This document shows positions 11,910-21,093 of a DNA stretch of 64,000 nucleotides, piece by piece. This DNA comes from Anthoceros angustus (lineage: Eukaryota; Streptophyta; Anthocerotopsida; Anthocerotales; Anthocerotaceae): assembly GCA_010909165.1 (NCBI GenBank), contig MU008164.1:620001-684000 (forward strand), in the 5' to 3' direction. The stretch's first letter is position 1, and each line of letters starts with the position of its first letter. The notes beneath the pieces are model-generated. The model had not been told where the DNA came from, did no database searches, and saw only the letters and a program-made list of their open reading frames with translations. The position numbers and the translations under genes were made by a program.

Positions 11910-12810
11910 GCGTTGTAATTTAAATGTTGTAATTGCTTTGCAATTGGGATGTTGTAGATGGTTTTGTAAAGCAGTCGTTGTAAAGCGCGTTGTACCCACG
12001 ACGTCTCAAACTTAGATGTTGTAATTGCTTTCAATTGGGATGTTGTAGATGGTTTTGTAAAGCAGTCGTTGTAAAGCGTTGTACCCACGACGTCTCAAAC
12101 TTAGATGTTGTAATTGCTTTTGCAATTGGGATGTTGTAGATGGTTTTGTAAAGCAGTCGTTGTAAAGCGCGTTGTACCCACCGAGGCGTCTCAAACTTAG
12201 ATGTTGTAATTGCTTTGCAATTGGGATGTTGTAGATGGTTTTGTAAAACAGTCGTTGTAAAGCGCGTTGTACCCGAGACGTCTCAAACTTAGATGTTGTA
12301 ATTGCTTTTGCAATTGGGATGTTGTAGATGGTTTTGTAAAGCAGTCGTTGTAAAGCGCGTTGTACCCACGACGTCTCAAACTTAGATGTTGTAATTGCTT
12401 TTGCAATTGGGATGTTGTAGATGGTTTTGTAAAACAGTCGTTGTAAAGCGCGTTGTACCCCAGACGTCTCAAACTTAGATGTTGTAATTGCTTTTGCAAT
12501 TGGGATGTTGTAGATGGTTTTGTAAAGCAGTCGTTGTAAAGCGCGTTGTACCCACAGACGTCTCAAACTTAGATGTTGTAATTGCTTTGCAATTGGGATG
12601 TTGTAGATGGTTTTGTAAAACAGTCGTTGTAAAGCGCGTTGTACCCACCGACGTCTCAAACTTAGATGTTGTAATTCTTTTGCAATTGGGATGTTGTAGA
12701 TGGTTTTGTAAAACAGTCGTTGTAAAGCGTTGTACCCACACCGAGACGTCTCAAACTTAGATGTTGTAATTCCTTTTGCAATTGGGATGTTGTAAATGGT
12801 TTTGTAAAAT
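11910..12810. repeat. Subterminal minisatellite of the CACTA-like element, about ten 89-94 bp units
   Basis: Each unit carries CTCAAACTTAGATGTTGTAA, then GCAATTGGGATGTTGTAGATG, then GTTTTGTAAA, GTCGTTGTAAAGCG and GTTGTACCCAC. The core CTTAGATGTTGTAATT recurs near 12010, 12101, 12194, 12288, 12378, 12472, 12566, 12660 and 12757, with a diverged first copy at 11920. Every unit has several TTGTAA words, the same word found near the right terminus. CACTA elements carry arrays of short subterminal motifs bound by TnpA, and this array probably plays that part. The minus-strand ORFs here (up to 279 codons) are repeat artefacts. Confidence 0.85.
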
Positions 12811-13085
12811 GGCACCACGTCATCACATGGTGATGTGGCAATGAGGGCCATGTCATCAAATTATGCCGTCATCACGATGATGTGGCAATGAAGGCCATGT
12901 GGCAACAACATGCCATGTCATCACTTGGTGATGTGGCGATGATGTGGCGCCACATCACCACTTTAATGACATGGCAGGCCGCCATGTCGGCAATTTACAA
13001 CGTCATGAAGCTCTCGGTTTACAATTGTTGCGCGCGTTTACAACGCGCGTTGTAACACCCGTTGTAAAACCGTTGTAAAACCCTC

Positions 13086-13099
13086 ATTTTCTTGTAGTG
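13086..13099 (-). repeat. Right terminal inverted repeat of the CACTA-like element
   Basis: ATTTTCTTGTAGTG, reading CACTACAAGAAAAT on the minus strand. A 3 bp target-site copy would be AGG (13100-13102), but the left partner was not found, so this is unconfirmed. Confidence 0.8.
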
Positions 13100-13354
13100 A
13101 GGAGGCAATTCAACAAGTCGATTCGAGACTTTGCCTACTACGCGTGAGCCTCAAGGCCACAGGTCTTGCGCCACCTCGGCGGATGGACGGACTTCGAGGT
13201 CGGAAGGAGGCGAGGAGGAAGGCCCCGAGATGACGGCAACCGGGACCTTAGGGAGCTGCTCGGCGGCAGCAGCGGGGGAGTGGGGAGCACGGAGGAGGCG
13301 GGGCAAAGTGCACACGAGGTAAGCACTCCGCACCCCACCACGGAAGGAAGGGAG

Positions 13355-13525
13355 GAGGGCCCTGGGGAGGCCGTAGAAGGAGCGGGTCCGAGAAACCTGG
13401 ACCAACGGGAGGGCCTTGGGGAGGCCGTAGAAGGAGCGGGTCCGAGAAACCTGGACCAACGGGAGGGCCTTGGGGAGGCCGTAGAAGGAGCGGGTCCGAG
13501 AAACCTGGACCAACGGGAGGGCCCG
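13355..13525 (+). repeat. Three in-frame 54 bp tandem repeats
   Basis: The units start near 13361, 13415 and 13469 (GGGGAGGCCGTAGAAGGAGC, then GAGAAACCTGGACCAACGGG). In the plus-strand open frame 13166-13714 they encode three copies of an 18-residue unit, GEAVEGAGPRNLDQREGL. The 182-codon frame has no known domain and is probably part of the retroelement interior. Confidence 0.8.
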
Positions 13526-13850
13526 GTGGGTGAGGATGAACCTTTGGGTAGTCCACGGGGCGCGCCAGTCCAAGGACTCGCGAGTCCGGACCTTGAGGTC
13601 CGGACTCCAGAGAGAAGACCGGACCTAGAGGACTGGACCCCAGGGGCGAGTCCGGACCCTGAGGTCCGGACTCCAGAAAGAAGACCGGACCCCAGAAAGA
13701 AGACCGGACCCTGAGGTCCGGACACGAAGAAGACCGGACACAGAGTCAGGACTCGGATCGAGGCTGGACCTTGAGGTCCGGACTCGAGGCGGTCACCAAT
13801 CACGCCACACAGCGGAACCATCTCTTAGAGGGCCCGAACAAGGGCCCTGG

Positions 13851-13878
13851 AGCAAGAGAGGAGGGGAGGAGGACTTAG
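13851..13878 (+). other. Polypurine tract of retroelement copy 1
   Basis: An almost pure run of A and G (AGCAAGAGAGGAGGGGAGGA and a few more bases) sits directly before the proposed LTR start TGGTG at 13879. Copy 2 has the same layout at 41141-41160 (GATAAGAGAGGAGGAGGAGG) before TGGTGG at 41167. Confidence 0.55.
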
Positions 13879-14773
13879 TGGTGACGCGTTGTCAGCCTGG
13901 CCCAGCAGCAGTCTCGAGGAGGGTAGGGGCCCCGCCTCGCGGATCATCCGATTGGGTGCGCCGCAGTTGTCAGGGCTAGGGCTTAGGCCACGGGCGGAAC
14001 CACAACTGAACCCATGGCCAGCATAGATAGGCGGAATAAGGGAGATAGTAGGCAGCCAACAAGGGCCCACTGAGCTGGCCACCAACTCAGAATAGGAGTG
14101 TAATAAAGACGCCAACCTTGGGCGTAGTATAAGAGGACCCGAGGCGCCTAGTAAAGTATCTTCTCTTGGTGTTGATGCCGTGTTTCCTTACGTGACCCAT
14201 AATGCGTCTTCTTGCTAACGTGAGTCTCGAGTCATCGAATGATCGGAGACAATCCGAGATCCTGGCCGGACCCCTAGCGTGTGGTGGTGTGTGCAGGGGA
14301 ATAGGGACCCTTGCTCGTCCGCAGCGGCAAACGTTAAGTGACCGGAAGCGTGAGCCGGAGGAACTCGGGAGGCGTGTAGAGCCGGACGGAGGTGTGAGCA
14401 GCCGGAGGAGGTCCGGACCACCACCACCCATTTTTTTCCAAAGGACGATGAGGGTAGCGAGATGTAGAGATTTTAGCGTGAGTGATTTTAGATGAGTGTA
14501 ACGAGTGGTAAGAGGACGGAAGCGAGGACGAGGAATGATACTGAGACGAGTCCTTAAGCGTTTGGCCTCGCGCCGAAATACATTGACGGCGTTACGGGTA
14601 GTTAGTAGCGAAACGATAAACGTATGTGTTTGAGTTCGAAACGGTCGCGGTGTGAGGGGAGAAACGATTAAAACGCGACAAACGGAGCCCATCATTCTCT
14701 TGGGAGCGGACTCCTTACTACAACGACACGGGATTGTGCGCGCCCGGCTGGCCGTCAGCGAAAGTCGCGCAAC

Positions 14774-16360
14774 ACCTGCCTGTCAAAATCCCTCAAGCTG
14801 GACAAGAATCCCGGGAAGGGCGGAATTGTGCGGAGGAGATAGCCTGGCCAGCGCGCAAAACAAGAAGATCGAATATTGAATACCACTTGTGAATCCCCCA
14901 ATTGGAAGAGATCCCCAATATGTGCGAGGTTCTCCTCCAAAGCCGTATCCACGAATTCCTGTACGAAAACTAGGGGCCTCATTGGGATCCATAAAACTCG
15001 AAGGCTCTGTGCGAAAGCAATATCCCCTCATGATACTGAAGACAGGGCACCACTCTACACTTCAAAATCTTCACCTTCAGACCGAGGTGAGAGAGCTCTA
15101 AAGAGAAAAGATCAAAAGCCTCCTTGACCTGGTCACCAGGCCCTATGATATGGGTGTCGTCTGCCATCGAGGGATACAAACAATCCCAGAATGAGGAGGC
15201 AATTATGGACAGAGCCTGGAAATGAGCCATGGCAAAAAGGGTGCCCCCCAACGGAACCCCTTGCCTGGTGCCAACTGCTGAGGCCAGCACCGAAACCCCC
15301 TCGACCGCGGGCCTATGCTGATAGTAGAGATTGGAAGGAGAAAAGGGATAAGGTTGGCAAGATGCCCACCTGCATCCTTGAGCTCGTCGAAAATGGCCGC
15401 CCTAGAGACCGTGTTAAAAGCATTTTCGACATCCACTTGTAATGCGACCCAATCGGGATGGGACTCTAAGATCGCCCCACTTCGAAAGCCAAGGACTCGC
15501 ACCCCCCGGAGTTGCTATGCCAAATTGCTGTGGGCTGTGGTGACCCTGGAATTGCTCCCAAAGTTAGATAACAATGCTGCGACTAACTAACTGCAAAAAC
15601 GCCTCCCCCACTACTATGGGGCGAACCCCGGGGGTGGGCTTCTCCATAGCCAACAACCGACTGGCCCCCAACACTTGAGTAATTCGGAAGGGGGTCTCCG
15701 CCCTTGCCACTACAGCCACAAAAAAAAAACAACTTTGAGAACCCGCTAGAGGGATCCTCAGGGGTAAAGTAATCTTGTAGATGGTCATAGACCGTTCCCG
15801 ATAGAGCCCCCTTGGAAAGGTGTGGAGCAGAGATAAGGGCTCGACCAAAAACGACCCTATCCAAATAAAAAGGCACCTCCTTGCTGCACGCCCCATTCTT
15901 CTTGTAGAGACTCCTAGTCCCTAGCACAGAAACGACGGAGATGGGAGGGGACCTCAAAAACTACCGCAGGAGGGCCGAAGACACCACCTATGGAGGAAAA
16001 GAAACAACGCCTAGGCACCTCATCTCGAGGATCTTGCGTGAGACGCTCTAAAGGGAGCCTATGGGCAAGACGGACGTCATCTTGAAGGCGCATTGGGAGG
16101 CATGACCCCGAAGGAGGTTCAGAGTGAGAATCTCGACTTGGAGCCGGGGGAGCAGCGACATAAGAAAAAGCTAGCTGTAGTTGAGCCTTCCATGTTGTCC
16201 GGTAGAAGTCCTTGTGAACTAAGCCGATGTGATTCCTAACTCCCCGAGCTTTGAAAATCTTTCCACAGATACGGCAGGGGGTATTTCGGGCGGAGGTCGA
16301 AGAAGAATCCCCATGGCATAGAATACCCTGAAAGAGAACTCGATATGAACCTGTGCTCAC
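14774..16360 (-). pseudogene. LINE (non-LTR retrotransposon) fragment: zinc finger plus reverse transcriptase
   Basis: On the minus strand the order is as in LINE second ORFs. A C2H2-type finger (CRICGKIFKARGVRNHIGLVH, about 16180-16280) comes first. A block near 15600-15680 reads as a degraded VRPIVVGEA...LVSR. A palm block near 15330-15440 contains QVDVENAFNTVSRAA. A block near 15230-15275 resembles RQGVPLGGTLFAMAHFQAL. The catalytic block contains ADDTHIIGP (about 15140-15165). The thumb region, with PGYLLRTIPPFPG, is at about 14800-14860. These blocks fall in several frames with stops between, so it is dead. The 3' part is missing because the sequence stops where the GC-rich retroelement begins at 14773. 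Family known: plant LINEs with an ADD active site. Inferred: insertion or truncation at that junction. Confidence 0.85.
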
Positions 16361-16379
16361 CGTACTCGGCCAGTGGTGG

Positions 16380-16545
16380 GCCTTACCAATCCATGTCCAT
16401 GTGGTGGGCTGCCACTTGACCTGTCCTTGAGGAGGACCCCACTCGACGTGTCCTGTGGTGGGCCCTCACGCGCCTGTCCTTGTGGTGGGCCCCACCAGAC
16501 CTGTCCATGTGGAGGGCTCCACTGACCGCCCCATCGCCGACGGCC
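16380..16545. repeat. Short GC-rich tandem repeat, about 35 bp units
   Basis: Four to five imperfect units around CTGTCCTTGTGGTGGGCC and CCACTCGAC. The ORFs on both strands (for example minus 16383-16676) are compositional. The stretch from 16550 to 16900 is GC-rich without a recognisable gene. Confidence 0.75.
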
Positions 16546-16899
16546 CGCCGCGCCCGTGTGGCCCGACTCGCCCGCCGCGCGCCACTATGCGACCCGGGCC
16601 CGCACCACGCGACCTGGGCCCGCGCCATCACCCGGTGGCTAAGCATGGCGCGCCCGCCTGCCACCCTAAAATTCAAAGCGGTCCATTCTGCGCCTGACGT
16701 GATGCGACTACTCCGTGCGTGGCCTCTCGGCTTACGCCCGGGCTCTACACGTCTGCAGCTCTGGGGTTGCCCGGCCGGCCCACCAGCCGCTCACCATGAC
16801 CGCTCCTCACCAATAATCAAAAGTCGGAAGCTGAGGTCCCATCTACCTGAACCGATGGGAAACAACCCATTAAAGGGCCAAGGATTGGGGGGCTAGCCT

Positions 16900-17420
16900 T
16901 CCCGAAACTATCAATCGCTACCTATAACAGGTTCCCCACACATGTGTCCAAATGGCTTAGGCCAAATGGACACACATTTATAAGAACCTCGTGATTAAGC
17001 ATCCTGAGCTTAGATCGGTACTTAGATGGGGTGCCTAAAGGGAGTGGATGCCCTTGGCACAAGTAGCTTAGGCACACCATGGTACAAGTTGTTAAGTACC
17101 AAGTCCCATGACGGAAATCCGTCCTTAGTGGACTTAAATAAAATTCTTCCTCTTCTTCACACCTACAGATTTTACACCTATCAATAGCTAGATAGGAAAC
17201 CTATGTTCTACACCTAAAATTCTATAATATTATTCTAAATTAAATATTTTAAAGTAATTTATAAAACAAAAAATATTTGCAGAAACCTTTGATTCATTCT
17301 GAATCAGTCTTAATCTTGTTATTATTGATTCCCACCAGAAAAGTGCCCAAGCTTAAACGTTCCGCAGCACAAAACACGCACTAAATGCTGGGGACCGCCC
17401 GGTTGAGATCCGCACACACA
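16900..17420. other. No gene recognised
   Basis: Mixed-composition DNA that turns AT-rich at 17150-17300. It contains ATGTGTCCAAATGGCTTAGG next to a partial inverted copy (AGGCCAAATGGACACACAT, 16958), a small hairpin of about 20 bp arms at 16940-16977. No coding signal was seen. Confidence 0.4.
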
Positions 17421-17486
17421 CCCGATGAGCCCGATGAGCCCGATGAGCCCGATGAGCCCGATGAGCCCGATGAGCCCGATGAGCCG
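17421..17486. repeat. Nine-base tandem repeat (GATGAGCCC)n
   Basis: About seven perfect copies of GATGAGCCC followed by one partial copy. It encodes (DEP)n on the plus strand and (GLI)n on the minus strand. No gene around it makes use of this. Confidence 0.95.
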
Positions 17487-17489
17487 ATG

Positions 17490-17690
17490 GTCACTGACGG
17501 CCAAACGGTAGGAGGGGTCAACACTAATAGCAAGCGGACTTGCCCCCCAAGAATCAGTTCACACGTTTAGACTGGAATCTTGAGCATGGGTAGAGTAGCA
17601 GCGTGCAGCGACGTGCAAAATTGTCCACAGAGCAGCTCCCAACGAAATCATTGGGCTCCTCAGCACATCTCCACGCTTACACACTTCATC
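17490..17690 (-). pseudogene. Scrap of PPR-gene DNA (3' flank joined to a coding piece)
   Basis: Bases 17500-17620 match the 3' flank of the PPR gene at 27.8 kb. AATAGCAAGCGGACTTGCCC, AAGAATCAGT and GAGCATGGGTAGAGTAGCAGC here correspond to 27396-27465 and 24305-24390. Bases 17629-17680 (CAGCTCCCAACGAAATCATTGGGCTCCTCAGCACATCTC, with a single-codon difference) match the inside of the PPR coding region at about 30033-30082. The order and orientation match the PPR gene with most of the coding region deleted, which suggests an old, heavily deleted PPR copy. It lies directly beyond the 3' end of XRCC4. Confidence 0.7.
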
Positions 17691-17934
17691 AACATGATGA
17701 CAACACGGGTGACAAGACAACATCCAAGCCTGTCGACATGTAATCTCTTCCCATCCGCATGATTCCGTCCTTCGGAGCACACTGACGAGAGCCCGAATCA
17801 TCTACAGCACAAGCTTTCTCATGCTCATCCTGCTGAGCATACCTTCAAGGCCATCAAGAACAGTGTTCAGACACTCCGTCAGCATGCCCACGTACTCCTG
17901 CTCCATCTGTGCACGAAGCAAACCTGGAACATGG

Positions 17935-19351
17935 CTACCTGCATCGCCTTCGGCGAGGAGCACTAGTGTAATCAGGAACTGTGCTGAGAAGAGCAGCAGC
18001 CATGTCATTAGCATCCGCAGCTGTCTCTGATTGCATCTCATGGCCACCAGCTAATCTCAAGGGGCTCTTGTGAGATGCTTCGCCCACATCTCTATCATGG
18101 CTTGCCTGTTTCGAGCTCTCAGCTTCCAGCACAGGAGGGTGGGAGCAGAAGTCTTGGCTGGTAAACAGAGGGCTCCCAGCACCTGCTCCACTTTCCGCAT
18201 CACTGTCGCTGCCTTCATCCTCACTGTCTGTCTGGTTTCCAACCATATCCTCTTCTTTCTGGTTGAATTTTGACTTGGAAACGTTGTTTGCTGCAGCATT
18301 TTGTAACTCCCTCAGCTTCGCCTTTTTCGCGTTGAGTATTGCCACAAACTGAGACACCATTCAAATCAGCAACTCAATCTAAATCAGTCAATCCTTTATG
18401 CACAAGTGCAAACACACATCTTTTATCAAACATGTGTCTATCAAACATCTTTTATCACACCTTTTGGTAGACCTCGTCCTCAAACAGTTTCTTCGCATCC
18501 TTGAAGCGTTCGCATTGCTGCAGAGTTTTTTCAGCAGCAACTTTCATTCTATCGAAATTCAGTTGGGAGCGTGCAGCACTTTCCTGCACAGCACAAGGAA
18601 CCAAGTACATAATCAACATGCACGTTTTTAGCATTCTAACAAGCACGCCTTAAACTAGTGCCCAACACCTCACACGAAGAACTTCATTTGTCTCCAAGAG
18701 ATGATTCAGAAGGTCCACAACTGTTTGCTCCGATTTGAGATCTCTTTGCAGCCTCCAAATACCCTTGAGCACAGTATCATACTTGTCCCTGGTTTCAAAC
18801 GTTAACTGCAAATAACCGTGCAGAAAGAATTAGGCAGCTGCAATACCAGTAAGCAGCCTCAGCAGGCAGTACAGGTAGGACTGGTAGCACACAAGCAGAA
18901 ATACAAGCATGCATATCAAGACACCCACCACCATCATAAACATTCTGAAGAAACAAGTGCCCCTGGGAGGGTAGAAGAACCCTACTTTTGCAACATCGCG
19001 TTCCTGGATGAACTCGTAGTTGGATCCAGGCTCGTTCTGACCTAGGTGTTTCCGGCAAATGTCAATGTATTCTGACACCCCCTTGTCCCATCCTTCAGCC
19101 CGGGAGGCAACCTGCTCCACCGTAGCTGAAAAAAGACACCGAAACCGAACCACTTGGCATCAGTGCACGAGTTCCCGCAAGAAACCCTGGAAAGCCGAAG
19201 GCAACTTAGGCCCACCTTGCAAACTCCACGCATTCTGTCCATCGAATACAGCCAGCGAGAAGTGATCCGGGAACCACTTGCCCTTCACAAACAGCACCTT
19301 CTGGTTGCCCAGCACCAACCGAGCACAGGACACCGACTCCGCATCAGACAT
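17935..19351 (-). CDS. XRCC4: DNA repair protein XRCC4, five exons
   Basis: XRCC4 is the nuclear scaffold that binds DNA ligase IV in non-homologous end joining. I join five exons: 19216-19351, 18986-19125, 18674-18805, 18461-18583 and 17935-18348. They total 945 nt (314 residues), all with GT/AG borders and matching phases. Exon 1 encodes the start of the head domain (VKGKWFPDHFSLAVFDGQNAW, as in plant XRCC4 VKGTWFPTHFDLA). Exon 2 (SRAEGWDKGVSEYI) and exon 3 finish the head. Exons 3-4 give the long helix that dimerises and binds the ligase. Exon 5 opens with FVAILNAKKAKLRELQ, the conserved end of the helix, then an acidic tail and a basic C-terminus (APRRRRCR) like other XRCC4 tails. The start is the first in-frame ATG at 19351. 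Length is close to that of known homologues. No breaks were seen, so it looks functional. The exact exon 2 donor (AAAA|GTAGGG) is the least certain border. Confidence 0.88.
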
Positions 19352-20600
19352 CACTATATTCTCCACCGCCGCACATATTACAATCGATCGATGCCTTTGT
19401 TCCCTCCAGGTATTACCACTCTCGTTCTATCGCCTTCTCAAACCAGCTTACTTTAATAATAATTGTACGTTCAACTCAAAACAACTTCTTGTGCCGGCTA
19501 AGAGCTAAGTAAGAACCAACAACGTGAGAGGCGCACACGTCCCAAGGCACGCAGACCCCTCCATCCATGTGTTAGAGCTGCCATGGGTGTGCCAGTGCCC
19601 TTTTATCGTTCATCACCATCGTAGCAGTTGCAAACGATATAGATCTAAATAATATCATATAAAATTGGTCTCGTACGCAAGAACTCCCATTCCCGAGGCG
19701 CTTTCATGTATCGTTCACATGGACAACACCCACTAAAAGTATCGGTCAACACAGCTCCCCATCCCAGTACTGATGTAGAAAACCTAATCAGTTCAAACAT
19801 TTTCTCATGACACTCATCTCTCATTCGCAGACGGTGTTGGAGGATGTAGAGTGCACAGCGCGAAAGGCTGCAACTAGTCTTTAAATTTTTGGATCTGGAC
19901 TTGAAGAACACATGGGCAACAGTTTAGCACATGGTGCCGCAGATGTCACCGATTCTGTTAGCCTCCTCACGGTGGAGATCAGTGTCGGCCGTGAACGCGT
20001 GCCACCGTCACTGTCAAAATTCCTTGTAAAATGGCTCGTCACCCCGAGCCGAACAGAGTTGGTGGCTTGAAAATTCTGCAGGTCGAATCCGCAACGAAGG
20101 ACGCGTGCACAAGGAGAAATTGTGCTGGAGGATATGGTTGGCTGGGATATTTGTGTAGTCAATTGCTTCTCCGAGATCAACCTGGATTCGATGGACCTTT
20201 CGACGACTTGATGGCGCGTCTTGCGGTGATGCACAACCTTCCACTGCTTGCTGTTGAGCGGCTCGAGCGTACGTTTAGGCCCAGTTTCAAGCTAACCAAT
20301 CCTTATTAAACGCTTATTAAATTTCCTAACAAACACAAAATAGTATCTAATTAGTTGTACAACTATTCACCAAAAGTGGTATTCATTCTCATCATTACCT
20401 TCGTGTAAAATTGGCAATATATCATCATTCTTAGTGGACTGAAGTTTATAAACTTCTTTTTCTCCTTCATGTTATAAGAATTAGAGTAATTAATTAATAT
20501 GTATATTACTATTTTTAAACTATTAATTTAAGTTAATATTTTATATTATCATATTCTTATTAAATATATCTGGATATAAGTACTACACAATCCAAAATAA
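19352..20600. other. XRCC4 upstream region and AT-rich spacer
   Basis: The 5' flank of XRCC4 lies at 19352-19600. Between 19640 and 20310 several open frames of 75-117 codons overlap on both strands, and none resembles a known family. A minus-strand frame near 20014-20244 looks somewhat protein-like. From 20310 to 20600 the DNA is AT-rich and is likely the upstream region of the Gnk2-like gene. No clear TATA box could be chosen. Confidence 0.4.
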
Positions 20601-20637
20601 GTGTCATATCATATGCTTGAAATCTTTTGTGCCAAAT

Positions 20638-21093
20638 ATGGATACCTTAGGAAAAATTCATATTGTTGTACTCATACTCACATCCTTATATTTTGGAGAC
20701 GGCGTTTCTGAAGTTTATGGTCCGGAACTTCCTCCTAATGTCGGAATTATAGATCAAGGATGTGCAGGCTTGATAGATGCTGATGTAATAGTCAGTTTTG
20801 TGGATTATGCGCTTGCTCGAGCTATTGAAGAAGCTGAGATTAGATTTCCAAGTGATCTTCCAACTACTTTGGATTATAGGACTCAACTACTAACAGATGA
20901 TGGAAACAGTATTCCAGCTGAGTTTCATGTGTCAATAGCATGTTATCAGCGAGATACTACCATGTATACGAAACTACAGTGTAAAACTTGTATTCGATAC
21001 ATTCGTAATGAACTAATAGGAAAACAGTGTGCCAAAATGTTTCAAGCATATTTTAAAGTTGAAGATTGTTTTCTGGGATATGATTTTACCTAG
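20638..21093 (+). CDS. Small secreted Gnk2-like (DUF26, stress-antifungal domain) protein
   Basis: A 151-residue protein. Residues 1 to about 22 (MDTLGKIHIVVLILTSLYFG) form a signal peptide, so the product should be secreted. The mature part has the layout of the ginkbilobin-2/DUF26 fold. There is an early cysteine (GCAG, about residue 43), a region ending in VSIACYQ, the C...CxxC cluster (C-x12-C-x2-C here, CYQRDTTMYTKLQCKTC), and C-terminal KQCAKMF and EDCFLGYDF, matching the conserved DCF.QYE-type end. Known: Gnk2 domains occur as antifungal lectin-like proteins, in cysteine-rich receptor kinases and in plasmodesma proteins. Here there is a single domain and no kinase. The C-x12-C spacing is longer than the usual C-x8-C. 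ATG at 20638 is chosen because the signal peptide begins there. No intron is needed. It stands alone in AT-rich DNA. Confidence 0.8.
   Translation: MDTLGKIHIVVLILTSLYFGDGVSEVYGPELPPNVGIIDQGCAGLIDADVIVSFVDYALARAIEEAEIRFPSDLPTTLDYRTQLLTDDGNSIPAEFHVSIACYQRDTTMYTKLQCKTCIRYIRNELIGKQCAKMFQAYFKVEDCFLGYDFT

Larger units (their letters stand above)
6790..13099 (+). mobile_element. CACTA-like DNA transposon (left end uncertain)
   Basis: The right end is clear. Bases 13086-13099 read ATTTTCTTGTAGTG, the complement of the CACTACAAGAAAA terminus typical of plant CACTA elements. Inward of it is a subterminal region rich in TTGTAA/TTACAA-type words (about 11.9-13.08 kb). Similar words (TTGTAAATGGTAAT, TTACAACGAGTG, TTAACAACGGAGC) recur at about 6840-6925, so the left end probably lies just before that, near 6790. 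I found no intact left terminus. The element carries a TnpA-like gene (9.74-11.0 kb) but no TNP2 transposase, so it would be non-autonomous. Several minisatellites lie inside. Confidence 0.7.
13100..14773 (+). mobile_element. GC-rich LTR retroelement family, copy 1 (3' part with 3' LTR)
   Basis: Related to copies at 36.95-42.0 kb (plus) and about 46.45-51.0 kb (minus). Homology with copy 2 begins at the CACTA junction: AAGTCGATTCGAGACTTTGCCTACT here and AAGTCGATTGACTTTGCCTACT at 40508. A purine tract at 13851-13873 is followed by a probable 3' LTR from TGGTGACG (13879) to AACA (14773). The LTR has a TATA-like GTAGTATAAGAGG near 14127 and a shared CTTACTACAACGACACGGG near 14716. The interior is GC-rich, with a repeated GGTCCGGACT word (13570-13790). 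No reverse transcriptase or integrase was seen. Its right end abuts LINE coding sequence exactly, as expected for insertion into that LINE. Confidence 0.65.

Noticed and set aside
7140-12810. Regular repeat arrays as a CRISPR array
   Set aside because: The units are contiguous minisatellites without unique spacers and lie in a plant transposon.
12012-12851. 279-codon minus-strand ORF
   Set aside because: It is only the translation of the 90-base minisatellite; the period of about 30 residues follows the DNA unit.
13138-13821. 227-codon Pro/Ser-rich minus-strand ORF
   Set aside because: Antisense to the in-frame 18-residue repeat region of the GC-rich retroelement; compositional only.
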